Assembly (NCBI GenBank): GCA_003646055.1
Contig: QNDZ01000135.1
Coordinates: 1 to 5,143, forward strand
Length of the DNA: 5,143 bases
Direction: 5' to 3'
Source of the DNA: a bacterium
GTDB lineage: Bacteria; Hydrothermota; UBA3072; B12-G15
The notes below the pieces were generated by a model. The model did not search any database. It saw only the letters and a list, made by a program, of their open reading frames with translations, and had not been told where the DNA came from. This document shows positions 1 to 5,143 of the stretch, piece after piece; the first letter of the stretch is position 1, and every line of letters starts with the position of its first letter. The position numbers and the translations under genes are program-made.

Positions 1-195
1 CCTTAAATTCAAAGGGAATCTCTTAAAAAACTGGGTAATCAGTATTCCCCAGTATTTATTCCTGAATGGAACACCATAAAAGAGAAATGAATTCAATCCA
101 TCATAAGGGTCAAATCCCTTAAAATCCTCTTTTATAGCCCACTTGAGTAGAGAAATGGTGATTGATTTCAGGTCATTGTTACCCTTATAATCCAT
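1..195 (-). CDS. FDPYDGLNS-motif protein of polysaccharide clusters, N-terminal part (runs off left edge)
   Basis: An open frame of 65 codons starts with ATG at 195 and continues past the left edge without a stop. It begins MDYKGNNDLKS and contains FKGFDPYDGLNS at about residues 25-36, followed by aromatic and basic residues and RFPLNLR at 59-65. From memory, this motif and the later Lys/Arg-phe-pro-Asn-Leu-Arg stretch mark a family found beside two-domain oxidoreductases and heparinase II/III-like proteins in exopolysaccharide clusters. Its members are usually called hypothetical, sometimes delta-aminolevulinic acid dehydratase (probably wrong), and may have an alpha/alpha-barrel fold; no reaction can be assigned here. 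A good ribosome site, AGAGG at 203-207 (minus strand), lies 7 bases before the ATG. The start lies inside the end of the oxidoreductase gene (28-base overlap), which suggests one operon with translational coupling. No signal peptide is visible. The gene call is firm; the family assignment is moderately sure. Confidence 0.78.
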   Translation of the reverse strand, partial: MDYKGNNDLKSITISLLKWAIKEDFKGFDPYDGLNSFLFYGVPFRNKYWGILITQFFKRFPLNLR

Positions 196-2270
196 TCAGA
201 TACCTCTAAAATCTCTTCAGGTGGTATGGCAGGGCCTTTCTTACCAAGTACATAATCAACAAATGCATTTATCTCCTGAACATACCCTTTATCCTGGGAC
301 TTTGATTTAAACACATTCCTATTCCCACCAGAAGAGAGGATTGTCGTCCTGTAATCATCAATAATACCCACCTTTCCATCACCAATAACCTCAACCCTCT
401 CCTTGGGGAATGACTTATCCCCTGTTGTTGTATAATGTATGCTTGCCATGGAACCGTCCTCAAAGGAAACCACCATTATCACATTCTCCCTGTCCCCTGC
501 AGGATAAAGCTTAACCTCAATGATTCTTCCTCCTGTAAGGAATCTGGTAAAGTCAAGGAAATGGCAACCTTCACCAATAATCCTTCCTCCACCTATATCA
601 GGGTCCCTTGTCCAGTGATCAGGAGGCAGAGCACCTGCATTCACCCTGTAATGTATTATTAGAGGCCCGTGCTCATCACCAAAGAAGGATTTAAGCCTTT
701 CAGCATGGAGAGAAAACCTCCTGTTGAATCCCACCATAATCTTAACAGGATTCTCCTTCAATTTTTCTGCTATCCTCTCAACATCCTCAAGGCTTATCGC
801 AAGTGGCTTTTCAACATAGACATTTTTTCCTTCCTCAATGGCCCTAAGAACATAAGGGGCATGCAGGTTATGCCTTGTTAGAATAAAGACTGTATTTATA
901 TCTGGGTTTGATAGAATCTCCTCTGCATCAGAGGTTGCCCTGTAAAAACCAAATCTCTTTGCAACGTTCACAGCACCTGCACCATGGGATGTAGCAACCA
1001 TGGAGAGTTGAACATGAGGGTTTGATTTTAATGCAGGGATAATAAAAGTTTTTCCAAAACTGCCTGCACCTATAACACCAGCAACAACAACATCCTCTTT
1101 TTTCTCAACAGGCGGCGAAACCTGTATTGTTTTAACCTTCTCTGTAAGGGCCTCACCATATTCAAACACAACCCCTATAAAGGGCTCTCTCCTGTTTAAT
1201 ATCAAGTCATAGGCCTCATCTGCCCTTTCAATTGTAAATCTATGTGTGATAAGGGTTTTAACATTGATCTTTTTCTGGGCAACAAGGTCAAGGAATGCCT
1301 CCATGTTCCTCTGTTCAGTCCACCTCACATAACCTATAGGATAATCAATCCCCTTCTCCTCATACACAGGGTCATATCTTCCTGGACCGTAGGACCTTGA
1401 GAGAGAAAGTGAAAGTTCCTTCATGTAAAATGGTTCCCTTTCCAGTTCCATCCCAACTGCACCAACCACAACAACCTTCCCTCTATCCCTCAATATCCTT
1501 GATGCTGTGTGTATGGGTTCACTGCTCCTTGTACCTGCTGTTATAATCACAGAATCCAGACCAAAGCCATTTGTGAAGGTCGCCACCCTTTCCTCTATCC
1601 CTTCACCTGAAATAGAACCAGCATCAAGGCCAAAACCCTCTGCCCTTTTTATGGCTTCTCTGTCCACATCAATTCCGAATACCCTGCAACCTGAAGCCTT
1701 CAAAATCTGCAATGTTAAAAGGCCAATGAGTCCAAGCCCTATCACACCAACCCTCTCGCCCACCCTGACATCAGCCTGTCTCACCCCCTGCATTGCTATT
1801 GCACCAATCGTGGCAAATGCAGCCTCATCAAGCCCAACACCCTCAGGAACCTTCATACAGAGATTAACAGGAACCTTAATAAGTTCTGAATGGGTGGCAT
1901 AATTACCGCCACCACATGCAACAACATCACCAGGTGAGAAATTTGTAACACCCTCTCCAATAGCAATCACCTCTCCTGCACTGCTGTAACCAAGCAACTT
2001 ATATTCATCCAGTTTTGACCTGACCTTCTTCAATGTCTGTCCAAGCCCTTCCCTCTTTATGTTCTCAACAACCTTCTTCACAAGGTCAGGCCTTGCCCTT
2101 GCCTTTCCAATGAGGGACTTCTTGCCTGTTCCAACCGTTGTCTTTTCCGTTCCTGCTGATATTGCAGAGAAATAATTCCTGACAATGATAAACCCTGGCT
2201 CTGGCACAGGATCAGGTGCATCTATAACCTTTATCTTTCCATCCTTAAAATCCTGAACAACCTGTTTCAT
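168..2270 (-). CDS. Two-domain oxidoreductase: zinc-less MDR dehydrogenase fused to Gfo/Idh/MocA dehydrogenase
   Basis: A 700-residue cytoplasmic fusion enzyme. Residues 1-370 are a medium-chain dehydrogenase with a Rossmann motif GLGLIG at 178-183 and an acidic D201 after the second strand, which suggests NAD(H). The usual MDR zinc features are missing: SAISAGTE (35-42) lacks the catalytic cysteine, GYSSAGE (94-100) stands where GHE is normal, and a charged helical stretch (55-92) replaces the structural-zinc cysteine lobe. Residues 394-700 are a Gfo/Idh/MocA dehydrogenase with GAGSFG (401-406), the EKP motif (487-489) and GEGCHFLD (566-573, H570 as the likely catalytic histidine). The length fits the known two-domain family, which occurs in exopolysaccharide and heparinase-type clusters; oxidation or epimerisation of a sugar or sugar nucleotide is inferred, and the substrate is unknown. 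The start MKQVVQDFKDGK matches the typical N-terminus. No Shine-Dalgarno precedes it, and the promoter predicts a leaderless mRNA. All 43 arginines use AGA or AGG. Confidence 0.93.
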   Translation of the reverse strand: MKQVVQDFKDGKIKVIDAPDPVPEPGFIIVRNYFSAISAGTEKTTVGTGKKSLIGKARARPDLVKKVVENIKREGLGQTLKKVRSKLDEYKLLGYSSAGEVIAIGEGVTNFSPGDVVACGGGNYATHSELIKVPVNLCMKVPEGVGLDEAAFATIGAIAMQGVRQADVRVGERVGVIGLGLIGLLTLQILKASGCRVFGIDVDREAIKRAEGFGLDAGSISGEGIEERVATFTNGFGLDSVIITAGTRSSEPIHTASRILRDRGKVVVVGAVGMELEREPFYMKELSLSLSRSYGPGRYDPVYEEKGIDYPIGYVRWTEQRNMEAFLDLVAQKKINVKTLITHRFTIERADEAYDLILNRREPFIGVVFEYGEALTEKVKTIQVSPPVEKKEDVVVAGVIGAGSFGKTFIIPALKSNPHVQLSMVATSHGAGAVNVAKRFGFYRATSDAEEILSNPDINTVFILTRHNLHAPYVLRAIEEGKNVYVEKPLAISLEDVERIAEKLKENPVKIMVGFNRRFSLHAERLKSFFGDEHGPLIIHYRVNAGALPPDHWTRDPDIGGGRIIGEGCHFLDFTRFLTGGRIIEVKLYPAGDRENVIMVVSFEDGSMASIHYTTTGDKSFPKERVEVIGDGKVGIIDDYRTTILSSGGNRNVFKSKSQDKGYVQEINAFVDYVLGKKGPAIPPEEILEVSEWIIRVTMT
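203..207 (-). promoter_or_regulatory. Ribosome binding site of the left-edge gene
   Basis: AGAGG on the minus strand, 7 bases before the ATG at 195-193. It sits within the coding sequence of the upstream oxidoreductase gene and is the main argument for choosing this start over other codons in the same frame. Confidence 0.6.
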
Positions 2271-2276
2271 GTGAAT

Positions 2277-2305
2277 AATATATGGTAATACTTCTATGTT
2301 GTCAA
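2277..2305 (-). promoter_or_regulatory. Promoter of the oxidoreductase operon, predicted leaderless
   Basis: On the minus strand a perfect TTGACA -35 box (2305-2300) is followed by a 17-base spacer and a TATATT -10 box (2282-2277). Counting the last -10 base as -7, the start point falls at 2270, the A of the ATG. The bases before the ATG contain no Shine-Dalgarno sequence, which agrees with a leaderless message. The boxes are seen directly; the start point is inferred. Confidence 0.68.
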
Positions 2306-2403
2306 CAAGATATGCTCTGGGTTATTATTCCCATAACTTCTTATTCACTGCATATTTTATTCGTCCTCCCCTATTTAACGCACCTCTATACCTATACCCG
2401 ATA

Positions 2404-2431
2404 TTGACATTTTTTATCAGTCCATTATTAT
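2404..2431 (+). promoter_or_regulatory. Promoter of the Wzz/Wzy-like operon
   Basis: A perfect TTGACA -35 box (2404-2409), a 16-base spacer and a TATTAT -10 box (2426-2431) point rightward. Transcription should start near 2438, leaving a leader of about 13 bases that consists mainly of the Shine-Dalgarno. The ATG at 2430 overlaps the -10 box and would not be transcribed, which excludes it as the translation start. Confidence 0.7.
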
Positions 2432-2437
2432 GTGTGA

Positions 2438-2445
2438 AAAGGAGG
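2438..2445 (+). promoter_or_regulatory. Strong ribosome binding site that decides the Wzz start
   Basis: AAAGGAGG, close to a perfect match to the 16S rRNA 3' end, ends 5 bases before the ATG at 2451. It selects this start over the in-frame ATG 21 bases upstream at 2430, which has no such site. Confidence 0.8.
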
Positions 2446-2450
2446 CTTTA

Positions 2451-3107
2451 ATGACAAACGAAGACGCGCTAAATTTGTTTTTCGTTATAAAAATAGTGAT
2501 AAAGTACTGGACAAGAATACTACTCTACTCTCTGGGCGGGGCAGTGGTAGCCATGGTGATAAGCTTTTTACTGCCTAAAACTTATACTGCTGAAATGACC
2601 ATATTAATGCCAGAATCTGAACTGGGAACTTCAGCTTTATCAACCTCTCTTGGTTTTTTAAATCCCAACCTTTCACTTTCACAGGGCATTAGTTCACCTA
2701 CAATTAAATCAATTCTTGAAAGTGATCCAGCCCTCAATATGGTTGTTGATAGGTTCAATCTCGTGGAATTGTACGGTGTAAAATACAAGGATGAAGCAAT
2801 AAAAATATTACGTAAAAGAACTCAAATTGGGATATTCAACTTACGCGGTGTTATTGAGATTTATGTAAAAGATAGAGATAAAAAAAGGGCAGCCGAAATC
2901 TGTAATTACTATGTCAAGGTTTTGGAAGAACTTAACAAAAAATTGCGCCTGACAGTAAAAAAACCCGTAGTAAGAGTCATATCCTTTGCAAAACCACCTC
3001 TAAAAAAGTCGTTCCCTAAGACCTCGTATAATATGATAACTGCTTTTATCCTTGTCTTTATTATAACAACAGTAATATATACGTTTAAAGAATGGCAAAA
3101 AGAATAA
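2451..3107 (+). CDS. Wzz-type polysaccharide chain-length regulator (co-polymerase), short form
   Basis: A 218-residue inner-membrane protein with the Wzz layout: a short cytoplasmic N-terminus, a first membrane helix at about 22-42, PKTYTAEMTILMPE (42-55) typical of the Wzz domain start, a periplasmic region, a degenerate proline-rich segment AKPPLKKSFPK (180-190) and a second helix at about 195-211. Wzz proteins oligomerise and set the length of chains made by a Wzy polymerase. The canonical family is over 300 residues. Here the stretch that usually forms the long periplasmic coiled coil is nearly absent, since LEELNKKLRL (158-167) runs almost straight into the strand and proline segment. 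The reading frame is intact, so this is a compact natural form or an old internal deletion. No tyrosine-kinase domain is present. An in-frame ATG at 2430 would add 7 residues but lies in the promoter -10 box. The gene overlaps the next by 16 bases, and that neighbour supports the role. Confidence 0.85.
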   Translation: MTNEDALNLFFVIKIVIKYWTRILLYSLGGAVVAMVISFLLPKTYTAEMTILMPESELGTSALSTSLGFLNPNLSLSQGISSPTIKSILESDPALNMVVDRFNLVELYGVKYKDEAIKILRKRTQIGIFNLRGVIEIYVKDRDKKRAAEICNYYVKVLEELNKKLRLTVKKPVVRVISFAKPPLKKSFPKTSYNMITAFILVFIITTVIYTFKEWQKE

Positions 3108-4564
3108 TTTTATTCTTACTTCTCTCATTTCTATATTATTACACATCAATAAAATACCCTGTTTTTTTTCCGTTAATAACTGTGACAACTTTGCTTTCTT
3201 TCTTTATTCTGTTCACAAAATGGGATATGGGTATAATTGCAACAGTTATACTCTTCGTCGCATTGATTTTACCCTACAATTATCATCTTGTCAAAGTTTA
3301 TTCAGACCATTATGGTGGTGCATGGCCGCACCCTGTTTTTTCACCTCTGCATTTTGCCTTAATTATTAGTTTCTTAATTTCTTTTCTTTTTAAATTTAAC
3401 AAATTAAACAATTATCTATATGTAAAATTGGGCATGAATTTTTTTGTTTTTCTTTTTTTTAGTATATATGCTATTGCAACATCAATTGTAGCGTCAACAT
3501 ATCCTGTGGCTTCTTTCTACGAATTTTTGAGAATGCTGATAGGCTTATTACTTTATTTGCAGGTCTCTTTTTTCATACGATCCCAAAAAGAGCTATCATT
3601 AATTACCTGGATTATTGGAATTTTTATATTGGTTGAGGGAATAATAGCAGTGTTACAATTTTACAAAATTTTGCCACTTGATTTAATTAAAGGCGAGTCG
3701 GTAAAACCACTAATACCCGGATTCATAACCCAAATCTTCAGAAGAAGTACTGGAACCCTTAAAGAAGCAAACGCATTTGGGAAATTTTTATCCATATTCA
3801 CCCCACCTTTTGTCATATACTCTATGATTTCTAAAGGATGGAGGAGAATCTTCTCCACCTTGATTTTTGTTTCTGCTGCCACTGCAATATTCCTTACACT
3901 AAGCAGGTCAAGCGTTGTGGGTTTTATTTTGAGTCTAATAATAGTGTTTATTATCCTGTTCCACAGGAAACCACCTGGTCTTATATCTTTGAAAAATTTC
4001 CTGTTTATAACCTTAAGTGTTTTCGTATCTTTTGTGACTGTTTTCTTAATAACAGCAAATATTCTTTATTTAAGGTTTATAAGGTTCGGGCTGTTAACGC
4101 TTCAGGGGAGATTGGCACAATACATAAACGCATTATACATAATTAAGAATCATATATTATTGGGAATAGGACTTAACAACTACTATCCCGTTATGATTAC
4201 TAACGATTATACAGGAATTGCCGCAGCCACTCCTCAGTATGTTGTTCACAACATATTTTTGTTATACTGCGCCGAAACTGGAATTTTAGGATTAATACTC
4301 TTCCTGTTGTTCTTCTGGTATTCATTCAAGGGAAATTATCAAGACTTAAAGAAACTAAATAAAATCCTTCCCTCCAATCTCAGTGAAGAGAATATTGCCC
4401 TAATATATGGTGGACTGGCCTCTATAATTTCCATATTTCTTCAGGGCACCTTTGACTGGGGATTCAGAACAGACAACATGTTTCATTTTCTATTTTTTCT
4501 TGGATTGTTGAACGCCAACAGAAACATTCTTTTCAACCAAGAAGCAGATAATAAACAGTTCTGA
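3092..4564 (+). CDS. O-antigen polymerase/ligase family membrane protein (Wzy/WaaL-like)
   Basis: A 490-residue, very hydrophobic protein with about 12-14 likely membrane helices, for example near 22-41, 47-62, 143-162, 167-190, 253-270, 273-290, 302-323, 396-411 and 436-452. It carries Wzy_C/O-antigen ligase superfamily signatures: RRSTGTLKEANAFG (217-230), LTLSRSS (268-274), GRLAQY (339-344) leading to LLGIGLNNY (356-364), and VVHNIFLLYCAETGILG (384-400) with H386 and E395. The family transfers or polymerises undecaprenyl-linked glycans on the outer face of the inner membrane. Pairing with a Wzz-type protein favours a polymerase, but sequence alone does not separate it from a ligase. The ATG at 3092 lies inside the end of the Wzz-type gene (16-base overlap) with only a weak ribosome site, so translational coupling is likely. 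No other methionine occurs before residue 46. The coding strand is T-rich with several poly-T runs. The 3' end overlaps the opposing gene by 32 bases. Confidence 0.88.
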   Translation: MAKRIILFLLLSFLYYYTSIKYPVFFPLITVTTLLSFFILFTKWDMGIIATVILFVALILPYNYHLVKVYSDHYGGAWPHPVFSPLHFALIISFLISFLFKFNKLNNYLYVKLGMNFFVFLFFSIYAIATSIVASTYPVASFYEFLRMLIGLLLYLQVSFFIRSQKELSLITWIIGIFILVEGIIAVLQFYKILPLDLIKGESVKPLIPGFITQIFRRSTGTLKEANAFGKFLSIFTPPFVIYSMISKGWRRIFSTLIFVSAATAIFLTLSRSSVVGFILSLIIVFIILFHRKPPGLISLKNFLFITLSVFVSFVTVFLITANILYLRFIRFGLLTLQGRLAQYINALYIIKNHILLGIGLNNYYPVMITNDYTGIAAATPQYVVHNIFLLYCAETGILGLILFLLFFWYSFKGNYQDLKKLNKILPSNLSEENIALIYGGLASIISIFLQGTFDWGFRTDNMFHFLFFLGLLNANRNILFNQEADNKQF

Positions 4565-5143
4565 ATTCGTGACTATCTAAACGCAACTCATATCCATCAT
4601 CTCGCCTGTAAATACCGTCTCCTTCATGCAGTTTCCCATCCGGAAATAAATAAAAGAATCTCAACCCTGGATTTAAATTTTTTAAGGATAAATTCAACTT
4701 AAAATGCTCCATTAAAAGAATGCCGGGAACACGTTCTTTTTTTAAGTATTCTCTTCGGGAAGGATAATATATCAATCCCTTTCCTACTTTTCTTACATTA
4801 TCTCCTTTAATTATTCCATCTTTTAAAACTGTTATTAAAATCTTACGAGAAAAAATCAAATCCTTCTTATCCAGTGAGACAATACTTAAATATATCCTGT
4901 CTAAAGCTTTGTCCCCAGGGACTATACTGAGATAATCATTTCTGAATCCCTTTTTTATGTACCCTGCGTACAAAAAGACTTTTTTATCGTTCAGTGCAAA
5001 ATATCCCTCTCTGTGATTCCATTTAATATCTTCCACATTATTGAAATTCACAAAAGTATTCCCTGCAAATTTCTTATCAAAGGTTATTACTATTTTCTTA
5101 AAATAATATAAACTGTCCATAGGACCATCCAATGGATCAAACC
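4533..5143 (-). CDS. Protein of unknown function, C-terminal part (5' end probably beyond right edge)
   Basis: An open frame of about 202 codons enters from the right edge and stops at TGA (4535-4533). I do not recognise the family. Possible starts inside the window, TTG at 5132 and ATG at 5120, lack a convincing ribosome site. The frame is open above them (FDPLDGPMDSLYYFKK), and the N-terminus shows no signal peptide or membrane helix, so a truncated gene is most likely. The visible part is rich in Lys, Asp, Tyr and Phe, has no cysteine and shows alternating hydrophobic patterns such as KKVFLYAGYI, RIYLSIVSL and RKILITVL, which suggests a beta-rich fold. A role in polysaccharide metabolism is only inferred from its neighbours. 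Its last 10 codons overlap the polymerase gene on the other strand. Amino-acid composition is coherent throughout and the long frame is AT-rich yet stop-free, which supports a real gene. Confidence 0.68.
   Translation of the reverse strand, partial: FDPLDGPMDSLYYFKKIVITFDKKFAGNTFVNFNNVEDIKWNHREGYFALNDKKVFLYAGYIKKGFRNDYLSIVPGDKALDRIYLSIVSLDKKDLIFSRKILITVLKDGIIKGDNVRKVGKGLIYYPSRREYLKKERVPGILLMEHFKLNLSLKNLNPGLRFFYLFPDGKLHEGDGIYRRDDGYELRLDSHEFRTVYYLLLG

Larger units (their letters stand above)
2271..2450. promoter_or_regulatory. Divergent intergenic promoter region
   Basis: These 180 bases separate the leftward oxidoreductase operon from the rightward Wzz/Wzy-like operon. An outward-facing sigma-70 type promoter lies at each end, close to its gene. 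The middle, about 2306-2403, holds no convincing gene, hairpin or long palindrome. The hexamer CTATAC occurs twice in tandem at 2386-2397, just upstream of the rightward -35 box. It could be a regulator site, but it is too short to claim. Confidence 0.7.

Noticed and set aside
1507..1902. 131-codon open frame on the plus strand opposite the oxidoreductase gene.
   Set aside because: It lies wholly antisense to a gene with clear family motifs and reads as a low-complexity Pro/Ser/Thr-rich shadow with no recognisable domain.
2386..2397. Tandem CTATAC CTATAC just upstream of the rightward -35 box as an operator.
   Set aside because: Two copies of a 6-base word in AT-rich DNA are not enough to claim a binding site; noted in the intergenic entry only.
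2430..2450. ATG at 2430 as the start of the Wzz-type protein.
   Set aside because: It overlaps the -10 box and has no ribosome site, whereas ATG 2451 has AAAGGAGG at ideal spacing.
4464..4565. Inverted repeat TTCAGAAC / GTTCTGAA near the end of the polymerase gene.
   Set aside because: The arms are 8 bases and about 85 bases apart within coding sequence; this is expected by chance.
4711..4747. Possible terminator: AAAAGAA and TTCTTTT arms with a 13-base loop, followed by T.
   Set aside because: The stem is only 7 pairs with a single G-C pair and a large loop, and it lies inside the opposing coding region; too weak to call.
1..5143. FDPYDG in the left-edge gene and FDPLDG in the right-edge gene as signs of a shared family.
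   Set aside because: The similarity is limited to about a dozen positions and the flanking residues diverge at once; chance cannot be excluded and the motif sits at a truncated edge.

Overview
The window looks like part of a bacterial surface- or exopolysaccharide locus. It holds five protein-coding regions and no RNA genes, insertion sequences or CRISPR arrays that I can see. The organism cannot be named from this sequence. The largest gene uses only AGA/AGG for all of its 43 arginines, is strongly short of CG dinucleotides and has a purine-rich coding strand, a style common in thermophilic bacteria; this is only a hint. Both promoters I can read are of the ordinary sigma-70 type, so it is a bacterium rather than an archaeon.

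Layout. Positions 1-2270 carry a leftward pair. The first is a 700-residue two-domain oxidoreductase (zinc-less MDR dehydrogenase fused to a Gfo/Idh/MocA dehydrogenase). Its last 28 bases overlap the start of a second gene that runs off the left edge and is recognisable by an FDPYDGLNS motif. Positions 2271-2450 are a divergent promoter region with two TTGACA-type promoters pointing outward. One places its predicted start point exactly on the A of the oxidoreductase ATG, predicting a leaderless mRNA. The other gives a short leader with a strong Shine-Dalgarno and fixes the start of the rightward operon at 2451.

Positions 2451-4564 are a rightward pair: a short Wzz-type chain-length regulator (218 aa) and a multi-spanning O-antigen polymerase/ligase family protein (490 aa), overlapping by 16 bases. 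Positions 4533-5143 are a leftward gene of unknown function that enters from the right edge and meets the polymerase gene tail to tail with a 32-base overlap.

How they fit together. The Wzz/Wzy-like pair would polymerise lipid-linked repeat units at the inner membrane and set chain length. The oxidoreductase and its partner belong to families usually found in polysaccharide clusters, often beside heparinase II/III-like enzymes, and probably modify sugar residues or intermediates. No glycosyltransferase, flippase or export protein lies inside the window, so the cluster must continue on one or both sides. No completely new system is evident. The points most worth a second look are the leaderless promoter, the missing zinc ligands in the fusion enzyme, the unusually short Wzz, and the unidentified right-edge gene.
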